From Chryseolinea lacunae (GTDB lineage Bacteria > Bacteroidota > Bacteroidia > Cytophagales > Cyclobacteriaceae), in the NCBI RefSeq assembly GCF_016735595.1, contig NZ_JAERRB010000017.1, forward strand, positions 62,001 through 126,000: a stretch of DNA of 64,000 nucleotides, in the 5' to 3' direction. This document shows positions 1-8,686 of the stretch, in pieces. Numbering within the stretch: the stretch's first letter is position 1; every line of letters begins with the position of its first letter. The position numbers and the translations under genes were made by a program. The notes beneath the pieces were generated by a model. That model made no database searches, was not told the DNA's origin, and saw only the letters and a program-made list of their open reading frames with translations.

Positions 1-397
1 TTTTCTGTCCATAGCTCATGCCCTGCAGCAAACTGCCAGCGGGAATATCAAACGATTTCATAAAACCATAGAAGGCATCCCGGTCAAACTTTGGATAGAA
101 CGGGCTGTAGTATTTCACAAAGTCGGGAATGGAAATGTTGGGCAGGTAAAATTCTTCGGGCACCATAAACACCTCCTGCAGAAAACCAGGCTGGCGGCTA
201 CCGGGCGCAAAACCGTTTACCCGGATGCTTCCCTGTTTTGGATAGAGCAAGCCGGCAATGGTATAGAGCAAGGTAGACTTGCCCGTTCCATTCTTTCCCA
301 GAATGCCATAGATGTGACCGGGTTCCAGCGTGGTGGATACGCCTTTGAACACATCCTTTTTTCCATAGTGAAAATGCAAATCGTTGATGGTGATCAT
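1..397 (-). CDS. ABC transporter ATP-binding protein (partial, 5' part)
   Basis: This is the N-terminal ~132 residues of an ABC ATPase that runs off the left edge of the window. It opens MITINDLHFHYGKKDVF, the usual first strand and aromatic A-loop. A Walker A motif, GKNGTGKST, follows near residue 37, and a signature-like MSYGQK sits at the window edge, so roughly half of a ~230-300 residue protein is present. Such ATPases power export together with a membrane subunit, and the neighbouring permease would lie further left. The ATG at 397 is the first possible start and follows directly on a strong palindrome (408-437) that probably controls it. The transported substrate cannot be told from this half. 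Confidence 0.9.
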   Translation of the reverse strand, partial: MITINDLHFHYGKKDVFKGVSTTLEPGHIYGILGKNGTGKSTLLYTIAGLLYPKQGSIRVNGFAPGSRQPGFLQEVFMVPEEFYLPNISIPDFVKYYSPFYPKFDRDAFYGFMKSFDIPAGSLLQGMSYGQK

Positions 398-407
398 AGC
401 AGCGAGG

Positions 408-437
408 ATTAGTGTACTACCTATTTAGTACACTAAT
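408..437. promoter_or_regulatory. Palindromic operator upstream of the ABC transporter gene
   Basis: A perfect inverted repeat with 11-bp arms, ATTAGTGTACT and AGTACACTAAT, is separated by 8 bp and ends 10 bp before the start codon at 397. Palindromes built from AGTGTA/TACACT halves are typical operators of GntR-family (YtrA-type) repressors, which often sit beside ABC ATPase genes. The repressor gene itself is not in the window, so the family assignment is inference. Confidence 0.6.
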
Positions 438-697
438 GTACAGTCTTTTTTCTGAACATTCCAAACCTCGCCGGCGACAAAATACTTTTCGTCTTGAAAA
501 AGAACGTGTCGGCTCCGTGTGTGCCTATAGATATAAGGAGTATCAGAAAGAAAGCAGAAGCTGCGAAGGCAATAGCCGGTTGGGTTCGTTGGTGTGTTCA
601 ATGCGGGAACGGTCTCGGGGGGAGGCTCATACCGCACATCACGTAATTCCGCACACACTTTACGAATATCTTCCGGGGTGTTTTTTAAAGAATCCAT
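425..697 (-). CDS. Doubtful small hypothetical protein
   Basis: This 90-residue frame starts MDSLKNTPEDIRKVCAE and ends inside the palindrome at 408-437. Its first half reads like a soluble helical protein with a proline-rich link, but the second half is of poor quality, rich in arginine, histidine and tyrosine, and resembles nothing I know. A competing plus-strand frame (412-744) is even less protein-like. The stretch 425-843 may simply be the regulatory region between the ABC gene and the oxidoreductase operon. The AT-rich part from 740 to 843 would hold the promoter for the gene at 844; no clean TAnnTTTG box is visible there. Confidence 0.2.
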   Translation of the reverse strand: MDSLKNTPEDIRKVCAELRDVRYEPPPETVPALNTPTNPTGYCLRSFCFLSDTPYIYRHTRSRHVLFQDEKYFVAGEVWNVQKKDCTLVY

Positions 698-843
698 ACG
701 GTCGTGAGGAGATTTACCGCGTGTGCCTGTCGCACACCAAATAAGTAGATTGTAATTTTTCCTTTTACGTATAGAAAGTTTTAAAAAACTCGATTAATAT
801 CCTTATTGCATATCAAGTCTAAGAACGCCCAAATTATACACGA

Positions 844-2124
844 ATGAAAAAGAAGAATGTCAGTGCAAAGGAAAGCTCCCGTCGGGACTTTCTTAAGAAA
901 TCGGCCCTTGCCCTTGGCGCATTTGCCATCGTGCCCCGTCACGTTTTAGGGAAGGGATATCTCGCGCCCAGCGACACCCTCACCAAAGGCATCATCGGTG
1001 TCGGAGGTATGGGGCGTGGTCATATTCCCTATGAGGGCACCAAGGTGATTGCCATGTGTGATGTGGACAAAGTGCATTTGAAGGAAGGCATCGCGCTGGC
1101 CGGCGGAAACGTTCGTGGCTATTCCGATTTCAGAGAGCTGATCACACAACCCGACATCGACATCGTGCACATTGCCACCCCTCCCCATTGGCACGGCATC
1201 ATGTCGGTGATGGCCGCCCAGGCCGGCAAAGACGTGTGGTGCGAGAAACCCATGACCCGCACCATTGGCGAAGGCAAGCGCGTGGTGGAAGCCATGGAGC
1301 AATATGGCCGCATGTTCCGCCTCAACACCTGGTTCCGCTTCAAAGACAACTTCTATGGCCTTGGCACCGAAGTGAAACCGCTCAAGAAGGCGGTCGACAG
1401 CGGCATCCTGGGCTGGCCCCTCAAAGTCACCATCAGCGGTGTGACAGGCTTCAACTGGAAATTCTATTGGGTAGGCAAGAACAACCTCGAACCCACCCCC
1501 GTGCCGCAAGAGCTCGACTACGACATGTGGCTCGGCCCCGCACAATACAAACACTACAACCCCCACCGTGTGCACAGCACCTTCAGAGGGTATTGGGACT
1601 ATGACGGCGGCGGTCTTGGCGACATGGGCCAACACTATATCGACCCCGTGCAATATTTCCTGGGCAAAGACAACACCAGCCCTATCCGTGTTGACGTGGA
1701 CGCTCCCCAGCAACACGACGATGCCGTGGGCACCTGGAGAAGAATAGAGTTTACCTATGCCGACGGCTGCAAGATCATTCTCGACGGCGAAAACAAAGAC
1801 ACGTCGGTACCCTACATTGAAGGTCCCAAAGGAAAGATCTATCGCGGCTTCCGCTCCGACATTCCAAACATTCTGAAAGTGATCGATTCCATGCCCGACT
1901 CCGAACCGCAGGTGGGCCTGTTTTCGGATGCTGTGAAGAGCCGTAAAAAATTCGCGCTCAACGAACTGAACGGTCACCGCTCGGCCACCATCGTGAACAT
2001 GGGCAAGATCGCCCTGCAACTGGGTCGCTCGCTCGACTTCGACCCGGTGAAACAGGAGTTCATCAACGACGAAGCGGCAAACCGCCTCATCAATCAGCCC
2101 ATGCGCGGCGCCTGGAAAATCTAA
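844..2124 (+). CDS. Gfo/Idh/MocA family oxidoreductase with Tat signal
   Basis: This 426-residue NAD(P)-dependent sugar or glycoside oxidoreductase carries a twin-arginine leader, SSRRDFLKKSALALGAFA, which points to folded export to the periplasm. A Rossmann-like segment (KGIIGVGGMGRGH) follows, then the family's EKP motif (VWCEKPMTRT) and the C-terminal Gfo/Idh sheet domain. It is the first gene of an operon with the HEAT/DUF1080 gene (27-bp gap) and a DUF5009 membrane protein. Family members paired with DUF1080 proteins oxidise the C3 hydroxyl of glycosides to a keto group, which lets the DUF1080 partner break the glycosidic bond. That role is inferred from family and context; the substrate is unknown. 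Confidence 0.9.
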   Translation: MKKKNVSAKESSRRDFLKKSALALGAFAIVPRHVLGKGYLAPSDTLTKGIIGVGGMGRGHIPYEGTKVIAMCDVDKVHLKEGIALAGGNVRGYSDFRELITQPDIDIVHIATPPHWHGIMSVMAAQAGKDVWCEKPMTRTIGEGKRVVEAMEQYGRMFRLNTWFRFKDNFYGLGTEVKPLKKAVDSGILGWPLKVTISGVTGFNWKFYWVGKNNLEPTPVPQELDYDMWLGPAQYKHYNPHRVHSTFRGYWDYDGGGLGDMGQHYIDPVQYFLGKDNTSPIRVDVDAPQQHDDAVGTWRRIEFTYADGCKIILDGENKDTSVPYIEGPKGKIYRGFRSDIPNILKVIDSMPDSEPQVGLFSDAVKSRKKFALNELNGHRSATIVNMGKIALQLGRSLDFDPVKQEFINDEAANRLINQPMRGAWKI

Positions 2125-2151
2125 TCCTCACGTAAAGAATCTATCGAAAAA

Positions 2152-5100
2152 ATGAAACGAATAAACTTCATACGCCTCATCCTGTTCTTGTCGCTGCTCG
2201 TCCCTCAACTGCTGTGGGCGCAAGATCAACGTTTGATGAAAACAAAAGTGGCCGACGTGCTCGCGCTGCTTCCCGCCAGCGACAATGCGCAGGCTATCCG
2301 CCTCTATAAAGAAATTATGGGCTTTGGCGACGCGGGCATCACGGCCCTGACCGAGGGCGTGCAGCCCAACGGCAATGCCGCCGGTGTGCCCTATCGCTAT
2401 GGTGTGTCACTCCTCACTCACTATGTGACCACCAAAGAAGACAAGGCTCAGATTGAACGCGCCTACCTCGCCGCATTGGGTAAGGCCAGCGACGTGGAAG
2501 TGAAAGCCTATTTCATGGACAACCTGAAACTGGTCGGCTCCAACGCCGCCGTGTCGGTGTTGACTCCTTTCATTGCAGACAAGGATCTGTTCGACCCCGC
2601 AGTTTCGGCCCTGGTGTCGATCAACACCGACGATGCCCGCAAGGCCATTGCCGGTGCGCTGACCAGCCAGCCCGCTGCCACACAGATAAAGCTGATCAAA
2701 TCGGTTGGCACGTTCCGCTACAAACCCGCGCTGGCGGCAGTCACCACGTTGGCGACAGGCAACGATGCGCTCGTGAAGAAACAAGCGTTGTGGACCATCG
2801 CGTTGTTGGGCGACGCCGCGTCCTATCACGTGTTGCTGGCCGAAGCAAAGAAGGCGGGCTTCAAGAACGAAGCTTCCGAAGCTACGGTGTCGTTGATTGA
2901 GTATCTGCATCAGACTACCCTGAGCAACAACCCCACGCTCACTAAAGAAATCAGCAACGCCATCCTGGAAAACACACCGGCACCCGCCCAGCAACATTTC
3001 AGACTCGCCGCGTTGAAAGCCCTGGCGTTGGCAGACCCTGCTGGCTCCGTGAAGGTGCTCATCAAAGAACGCAGTCTGTTCGACGACGAATATCAAAAAG
3101 AAGTGCTGAAGGTGGCGGCCACCACGGCCAACACACCCGACGCGCTGAAGAGCTGGACCAAAGAATACAAAAAAGCAACGGGTGCGGCACAGGCCGACAT
3201 CCTCGCCACCCTGGCCAAAGCAAACCGGAACACCGCCTTTGTAGAAAGCACACTGGTGCCCGCACTCGCTTCGAAAGAACAAGCCACACGCACCACCGCC
3301 GCCGCCGAAATTGCATTGAGCCGCGACAAGAAATACATTCCTGCATTGCTGGATTACCTGCTGAAGACAACCGACGATGCCGAACTCGCCAGCGCGAAAG
3401 CTGCCGTGCTTCAACTGGCCGGCAAGGACAGTGGCGCATTGATCGCTCAAAAAATCGAGACGGCTCAGCCCAAAAACAAGGTGGCCCTCATTCAACTGCT
3501 GGGAACACGCCGTGCCACCGACCAGTTTGATGTGGTGGCCAAGCTCACCGCTTCAAGCGACGCCGCAGTGAAGACTGCCGCATTCGATGCGTTGCCTTCT
3601 GTGGCAGCTTCCAACAACACGGCTGCCTTGCTCACCATGCTTGCCGCCACCAGCGATGAGAAAGAAATAAAAGCCATCCAATCGTCGCTCGTTTCGGGCC
3701 TTGACAAAAACTCCATTGCGTTGCTGGATGCGGCCTATGCCAAAGACAAAACCAAACTGCTGCCCGTGCTTCCCTTTGTGAAGGATGCCGGTGCGCTTGA
3801 AAAAGTGACGTCTTCGTTCTACAAGGGCGATGCGAAAGAAAAAGAAGTGGCCTTCACCGCGCTGGTGAACTGGAAGAACAACGATGCCGTGAGAACTTTG
3901 CTCGCCATCCGCAAGGACGAAGCGTTGAAGAAATATCACGCCGCAGCATTCGACGCCTATGTTTCGCAAGTGTCGGCCTCCACATGGCCCGACGATGAGA
4001 AGCTGCTGCTGTTGCGCGAAATCATGCCGCTGGCCGCCAACAAAGCCGAGCAGACCAACGTGATTGAAGCTGCCGGTGGTGTGCGAACATTCCTGTCGCT
4101 GATGTTTGTGTCGCAATATCTCGACGACGCAGCCCTGAGCAGCGCCGCCAGCCGTTCGGCCATGCAGATTTCGTTGCCCACCTCCGATGCCAAACCCGGC
4201 CTCACCGGTGTGGAAGTACGCAACACCTTGCAGCGCATGCTTGACAAACTCACCGGTGCCGACAGTCAGTATGAGCGCATCGACATCCGCACCTATCTCG
4301 AAAAGATGCCGTTCACAAGAGGATATGAATCGATCTTTAACGGCAAAGATCTTTCGGGCTGGCAGGGTTTGGTTGAGAACCCCATTGCCCGTTCGAAGAT
4401 GACCAAAGAAGTGCTTGCCAAGAAACAAGCCGAAGCCAACGCCAAAGTGAAAAACAACTGGAGCGTGAAAGACGGCTGCATCTATTTCGAAGGCGACGGC
4501 GCCAACCTGTGCACCGTGCGCCCCTATGGCGACTTCGAAATGATTGTGGACTGGAAGATTTCCAAAAACGGCGACAGCGGCATCTATCTTCGCGGCTCAC
4601 CACAGATTCAAATCTGGGACCTGGCCCGCATCGACGTGGGCGCACAAGTAGGCTCCGGTGGTTTGTATAACAATCAGAAAGAAAGAAGCACGCCGCTGGT
4701 GGTGGCCGACAACCCCATTGGCGAATGGAACACCTTCAACATTAAAATGATCGGCGACCGCGTGACCGTGTATCTCAATGGTGTGCTGGTGGTTGACAAT
4801 GTGGTGATGGAAAACTACTGGGATCGCGGCCTGCCCATCTTCCCCGAAGAAGCCATCGAACTGCAAGCCCATGGCACCGAGCTGGCCTTCCGCAACCTCT
4901 ATGTGAAAGAGCTTAACACAAAACCTTATCAGCTCACACAGGAAGAAAAAACACAAGGCTTCAACGTGCTCTTCAACGGCAAGAACCTCGATGGATGGAT
5001 CGGCAACAAAACCGACTATGTGGTAGAAGACAACACCATCGCCATCTATCCTTCTAACGAAAGCCACGGCAACCTCAACACCGAAAAAGAATACAGCGAC

Positions 5101-5535
5101 TTTGTGTTCCGTTTTGATTTCCAACTCACCCCCGGTGCCAACAACGGCCTGGGCATTCACGCACCGCTGGAAGGCGACGCGGCCTATGTTGGAAAAGAAA
5201 TCCAGATCCTCGACAACACGGCACCGGTATATTCCAAACTGGAAGTGTATCAATATCACGGTTCTGTATACGGTGTGATTGCGGCCAAGCGCGAGTTCCT
5301 GAAACCTGTTGGCGAATGGAACCAGGAAGAAGTGTATGTGAAAGGTGACTACATTAAAGTTACCCTCAACGGCACGGTGATCCTGGAGGGCGACATGAAG
5401 AAGGCTTCCAAGAACGGAACGCTCGACCACAAAGACCATCCCGGCCTGAACAGCCACAAAGGACACATCGCATTCCTGGGCCACGGCTCCATTGTGAAAT
5501 TCAAGAACATCCGCATCAAAGAACTCACTAAATAA
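2152..5535 (+). CDS. HEAT-repeat protein with two DUF1080 (3-keto-glycoside hydrolase-like) domains
   Basis: This large secreted protein of 1127 residues begins with a signal peptide (about residues 1-24, ending LLWAQ). Residues ~40-700 are alanine-rich helical repeats of HEAT/ARM type. Two DUF1080 domains follow: the first from ~723 (YESIFNGKDLSGW) to ~920, the second from ~935 (FNVLFNGKNLDGW) to the C-terminus. DUF1080 is a concanavalin-like fold now linked to hydrolysis of 3-keto-disaccharides. Two tandem copies behind a long helical scaffold is larger than the usual single-domain protein of ~250 residues. It lies 27 bp after the oxidoreductase and 20 bp before the DUF5009 gene, so the three are probably co-transcribed. 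Confidence 0.88.
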   Translation: MKRINFIRLILFLSLLVPQLLWAQDQRLMKTKVADVLALLPASDNAQAIRLYKEIMGFGDAGITALTEGVQPNGNAAGVPYRYGVSLLTHYVTTKEDKAQIERAYLAALGKASDVEVKAYFMDNLKLVGSNAAVSVLTPFIADKDLFDPAVSALVSINTDDARKAIAGALTSQPAATQIKLIKSVGTFRYKPALAAVTTLATGNDALVKKQALWTIALLGDAASYHVLLAEAKKAGFKNEASEATVSLIEYLHQTTLSNNPTLTKEISNAILENTPAPAQQHFRLAALKALALADPAGSVKVLIKERSLFDDEYQKEVLKVAATTANTPDALKSWTKEYKKATGAAQADILATLAKANRNTAFVESTLVPALASKEQATRTTAAAEIALSRDKKYIPALLDYLLKTTDDAELASAKAAVLQLAGKDSGALIAQKIETAQPKNKVALIQLLGTRRATDQFDVVAKLTASSDAAVKTAAFDALPSVAASNNTAALLTMLAATSDEKEIKAIQSSLVSGLDKNSIALLDAAYAKDKTKLLPVLPFVKDAGALEKVTSSFYKGDAKEKEVAFTALVNWKNNDAVRTLLAIRKDEALKKYHAAAFDAYVSQVSASTWPDDEKLLLLREIMPLAANKAEQTNVIEAAGGVRTFLSLMFVSQYLDDAALSSAASRSAMQISLPTSDAKPGLTGVEVRNTLQRMLDKLTGADSQYERIDIRTYLEKMPFTRGYESIFNGKDLSGWQGLVENPIARSKMTKEVLAKKQAEANAKVKNNWSVKDGCIYFEGDGANLCTVRPYGDFEMIVDWKISKNGDSGIYLRGSPQIQIWDLARIDVGAQVGSGGLYNNQKERSTPLVVADNPIGEWNTFNIKMIGDRVTVYLNGVLVVDNVVMENYWDRGLPIFPEEAIELQAHGTELAFRNLYVKELNTKPYQLTQEEKTQGFNVLFNGKNLDGWIGNKTDYVVEDNTIAIYPSNESHGNLNTEKEYSDFVFRFDFQLTPGANNGLGIHAPLEGDAAYVGKEIQILDNTAPVYSKLEVYQYHGSVYGVIAAKREFLKPVGEWNQEEVYVKGDYIKVTLNGTVILEGDMKKASKNGTLDHKDHPGLNSHKGHIAFLGHGSIVKFKNIRIKELTK

Positions 5536-5555
5536 AAAAACTCTGCACTGAACCT

Positions 5556-6665
5556 ATGGCTTCCATCTCTCCAACGCAACGCCTTTATTCCCTGGACGCG
5601 CTCCGGGGCTTCGACATGTTCTGGATCATGGGCGGCGAAGAAATTTTTCACGCCCTCGCCAAGATCACCGGCTCGCCGGCGATGGAAGCCATTGCGCATC
5701 AATTCACACACCCCAACTGGCACGGGTTCCGGTTGTATGACCTCATCTTCCCGCTCTTCCTCTTCCTGGCCGGCGTGGCCACCCCCTACTCCATGGCCAA
5801 AGAACTGGAGAAAGGCAAGACACGCGAAGAGCTGCTGCGCAAGGTGATTAAGCGTGGTTTGATTCTGGTTGTGCTGGGCGTCATCCACAACAACGGGCTG
5901 GACCTGAAACCCATTTCGGAAATCCGCTTTGGCAGCGTGCTGGGTCGCATCGGCCTTGCCTATATGTTTGCCAACATCATTTTCCTCTACACCAAACAAC
6001 GCGGGCAGATCATCTGGTTTTGTTCGTTGCTGTTGGGCTACTGGTTTCTGATCCTCTTCAATTCGGCCCCGGGCTTTCCCGCAGGCGACCTCACCATGGA
6101 AGGAAACTTTGCGTCGTACCTGGATCGTCTCATCATGCCGGGAAGACTTTACCTGGGCATTCACGACCCCGAAGGACTGGTGTCGACTATTCCAGCCATT
6201 GGCACAGCGCTGTTGGGAATCTATGCCGGCAACCTGTTGAAGTATGGCACGCAGACCGCAGAACGAAAAGTATTGCAATTGTTTCTGATGGGCGTTGTTT
6301 CGATCGTGCTGGCACAACTCTGGAACCTGGTGTTCCCCATCAACAAAAATCTTTGGACCAGCTCGTTCGTGTTGCAAGTAGGCGGCCTGAGTCTTATTCT
6401 GCTCTCGCTGTTCTACTACATCATCGACGTGAAGGGCATTAAACGCTGGGCGTTCTTCTTCACCATCATCGGCATGAACTCCATCCTCATCTACATGTCG
6501 GGCGATTTCATAAACTGGGATTACACCACGCGCGCCATCTTCCCCTGGTTGCTGCAACTGGTGGGCGAACCCTGGAACCTGCTGGCGTATGCAATCTGCT
6601 ACCTGGTGGTGGAGTGGATGTTCCTGTATTTCCTGTATAAGAAGAATGTGTTCCTGAGAGTGTAA
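5556..6665 (+). CDS. DUF5009 / heparan-alpha-glucosaminide acetyltransferase-like membrane protein
   Basis: This 369-residue integral membrane protein has about ten hydrophobic segments and opens with the family signature RLYSLDALRGFDMFWIMGG. Another conserved stretch, DLIFPLFLFLAGVA, follows near residue 65. The family is related to lysosomal heparan-alpha-glucosaminide N-acetyltransferase and to acyltransferase 3 proteins, which carry acyl groups across a membrane to sugars. The bacterial role is not settled. As third gene of the operon it may modify, protect or transport the glycans handled by the two secreted partners. A strong hairpin terminator follows at 6708. Confidence 0.85.
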   Translation: MASISPTQRLYSLDALRGFDMFWIMGGEEIFHALAKITGSPAMEAIAHQFTHPNWHGFRLYDLIFPLFLFLAGVATPYSMAKELEKGKTREELLRKVIKRGLILVVLGVIHNNGLDLKPISEIRFGSVLGRIGLAYMFANIIFLYTKQRGQIIWFCSLLLGYWFLILFNSAPGFPAGDLTMEGNFASYLDRLIMPGRLYLGIHDPEGLVSTIPAIGTALLGIYAGNLLKYGTQTAERKVLQLFLMGVVSIVLAQLWNLVFPINKNLWTSSFVLQVGGLSLILLSLFYYIIDVKGIKRWAFFFTIIGMNSILIYMSGDFINWDYTTRAIFPWLLQLVGEPWNLLAYAICYLVVEWMFLYFLYKKNVFLRV

Positions 6666-6707
6666 GTGTCGACGCCCGTCTTGGTTGCGTGAAACTCAAC
6701 ATAAAAG

Positions 6708-6742
6708 AAGCTGGCCAGTGTCAAATACTGGCCAGCTTTTTT
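6708..6742 (+). terminator. Rho-independent terminator of the oxidoreductase/DUF1080/DUF5009 operon
   Basis: The arms AAGCTGGCCAGT and ACTGGCCAGCTT form a perfect 12-bp stem with a 7-nt loop and are followed by four more T residues. It lies 43 bp after the DUF5009 stop codon. Confidence 0.9.
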
Positions 6743-6841
6743 CATTTCACTGCAACGCCCAACAATGTCTTCGCTGCGCGGGCATTGTAATCTTCCTGTT
6801 TGCGATCGGAGGCGTTAAACTTTATCGCCGCACCACCATCA
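6742..6841 (-). pseudogene. Orphan C-terminal coding remnant
   Basis: On the minus strand an open frame of about 33 codons starts as the LytTR gene ends and runs to a TGA at 6742-6744. It reads as a convincing protein tail (GGAAIKFNASDRKQEDYN, then ending LLGVAVK) but has no start codon and lies in a different frame from the LytTR gene. It looks like the 3' end of a lost gene. I do not recognise the family. Confidence 0.3.
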
Positions 6842-7546
6842 ACGTTTGATCAGGTTGTCGCCCATCACACGACTCAGCACGTCGTCTTTCAGCGTGCGGC
6901 TCACGGGAATATGCGCGGTGCCGATCATGAGTTCGTGGCCGTCCAACGCGGTGATCTTGTCGAGGCTGACGATAAACGACTTGTGTACCCGCATAAATTT
7001 TTCCTTGGGCAGTTTCTCTTCCAGGGCCGTGAGGGTGATGTAGGCAATCCGCTTGCCTTTTGCTGAATGGATCACGGCATAGTTCTGCATGGCTTCCACG
7101 TACAACACTTCGCTATGGCTCACCTTCTCAAACACCTGATCACATTTAATAAAAAAATAGTCCGCGCTCTGCGCCGTGGCTGTCCGGAGGGAATGAAATT
7201 CAAAGGCCTTGGTCACGGCCTTCTGAAAACGCGCGAACAGGGTGGGTTTCACAAGATAGTCGATCACGTCGAGCGAATAACCTTCAAGCGCGTAGTCCGG
7301 ATGGGCGGTGGTAAAGATCACCAGGGGCGGGTTGACCAACAATTTCAGGAACTCGATGCCGTTCAGGTTCGGCATCTGGATGTCGAGCAGCATAAGGTCT
7401 ACCGAATGATTTTTCAGGTGGCCTGCGACAGCTTGTGCATTTTCAAATGAGCCCACATGTTCCAGGAACGGAACATCGCTCACATACTCCTCCATTCCCT
7501 TACGGGCCATGGGTTCGTCGTCGACGATCAGGCATTTCATTTTCAT
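6839..7546 (-). CDS. LytTR-family response regulator
   Basis: This 235-residue response regulator has a receiver domain at residues ~3-120, with the acidic pair D9/D10, phosphoacceptor D55 in LLDIQMPNLNG, and the conserved lysine in DYLVKP. A LytTR DNA-binding domain follows from ~135 to the end, with FMRVHKSFIVSLDKI typical of that fold. It overlaps the upstream LytS-type kinase gene by 4 bp (ATGA), so the two are translationally coupled and form a cognate pair. LytTR regulators bind direct repeats in target promoters; no autoregulatory site is obvious here. Confidence 0.95.
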   Translation of the reverse strand: MKMKCLIVDDEPMARKGMEEYVSDVPFLEHVGSFENAQAVAGHLKNHSVDLMLLDIQMPNLNGIEFLKLLVNPPLVIFTTAHPDYALEGYSLDVIDYLVKPTLFARFQKAVTKAFEFHSLRTATAQSADYFFIKCDQVFEKVSHSEVLYVEAMQNYAVIHSAKGKRIAYITLTALEEKLPKEKFMRVHKSFIVSLDKITALDGHELMIGTAHIPVSRTLKDDVLSRVMGDNLIKR

Positions 7547-8550
7547 TTCACTTGCAGGGTCAGGTTAACTTCAAACCAGTCGTTTGTCTTCCGTACGTCC
7601 AGCGCATGTTGATTGGGGAACAGCAGTTCAAGCCGCCGTTTCACATTTCTCAGTCCAATGCCTCCCGACGCCAGCGACATGTTTGTGTCCACTGTGTTGG
7701 CGATGGCCAGCGTGAGGGCACCGTTGCTTCGTTTCAATGTGATGCGAACTTCATTCTCGCGGTGGCTGTAGTTGGAAACATGCTTGAATGCATTTTCAAC
7801 AAACGGGATCAGCAACATGGGCGGAAGCTGAAAATCGTTTAGCGCGCCCTCGGTCTCAAACCTGATCACATCATGCCCGTTCCGCCTCAGCCGTTGCAGC
7901 TCCACATAGCTCTTCAAATACGACAACTCTTTTTCAATGGCAATCCGGTCGCCGTTGCATTCATAGAGCTGATAGCGAAGCATGTCCGAAAATTTGCCCA
8001 GCGTTTCGCGGGCCTCGTGGTTTTGCTTGTCGATCTGAAAGAAAATGGTGTTGATGGAGTTGAACAGAAAATGCGGGTTCATCTGCGCTTTCAGATAGTC
8101 CAGTTCTGTATTTAATTTCTCAACAAGAACCTGCCGCAACATTTCGCGCTGCATATACCATTCCTTGCTCAGATACAACGCGGCTGCAAACGCCTGATAG
8201 AACAACACAATTGAAAAGTTGTAGAATGCATTGTGATAAATTCCGGCGTGTTCGGCGTCACCAATTCCCATCACATATCGATCATGCCAGCCTTTTGCCA
8301 GAACATATAAGCCCATGGAACAAAGCGACGCCAGTATCCAGACTATTTTTTGTTGTCCCAGGCGAGGGATAACAACCAACAGGTTAAAATAGATGACACC
8401 GGCCAGCAAAACATTCCTGACAAAAATCTCCAGCACAAATTGAAACATCGAGGTTTGTTCAATCAGGTAGAGCCGGGTGTAGGCGTGGAACCCCAGCGTC
8501 AGTGTCCAGAAGAGAATATGATCAAGATGGTACCGGAAAAAGCGGTTCAT
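7543..8550 (-). CDS. LytS/YehU-type sensor histidine kinase
   Basis: This membrane-bound kinase of 335 residues has about four N-terminal transmembrane segments (to ~residue 135). The His_kinase domain follows with phosphoacceptor H160 in NPHFLFNSINT, then an ATPase domain with PFVENAFKH and GGIGLRNVKRRLELLF. I chose the ATG at 8550 (MNRFFRYHLDHILFW) because it begins directly at the first membrane segment; the frame stays open 59 codons further, but that part would fill the promoter region shared with the gene at 8687. It is the partner of the LytTR regulator immediately downstream. Confidence 0.93.
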   Translation of the reverse strand: MNRFFRYHLDHILFWTLTLGFHAYTRLYLIEQTSMFQFVLEIFVRNVLLAGVIYFNLLVVIPRLGQQKIVWILASLCSMGLYVLAKGWHDRYVMGIGDAEHAGIYHNAFYNFSIVLFYQAFAAALYLSKEWYMQREMLRQVLVEKLNTELDYLKAQMNPHFLFNSINTIFFQIDKQNHEARETLGKFSDMLRYQLYECNGDRIAIEKELSYLKSYVELQRLRRNGHDVIRFETEGALNDFQLPPMLLIPFVENAFKHVSNYSHRENEVRITLKRSNGALTLAIANTVDTNMSLASGGIGLRNVKRRLELLFPNQHALDVRKTNDWFEVNLTLQVK

Positions 8551-8686
8551 ATATAAAGATAATGGTTTCAGAGGGTACCCTCCTGCCAATCCCGCGCTTT
8601 TCGTCAAGAAAATCAAGCCATACATCATGACCCCCTGAGCGGTAGCATGGGATTGCCGTATTTCAGGATATAAAATAAACATCGCT

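Noticed and set aside
412-744. 110-codon plus-strand frame
   Set aside because: It starts inside the operator palindrome, is Arg/Ser/Tyr-rich and has no protein-like pattern.
946-2019. Long minus-strand frame opposite the Gfo/Idh/MocA gene
   Set aside because: It is the antisense shadow of a well-supported gene, with histidine- and alanine-rich composition and no recognisable motif.
2407-5484. Several long minus-strand frames opposite the DUF1080 gene
   Set aside because: The plus-strand gene has clear domains; the antisense frames are rich in Cys/Gly/His and Phe/Val and reflect codon bias of the real gene.
5349-6557. 402-codon minus-strand frame spanning the DUF1080 end and the DUF5009 gene
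   Set aside because: It crosses two real genes and the gap between them and has no domain; the DUF5009 membrane protein is clearly the true product.
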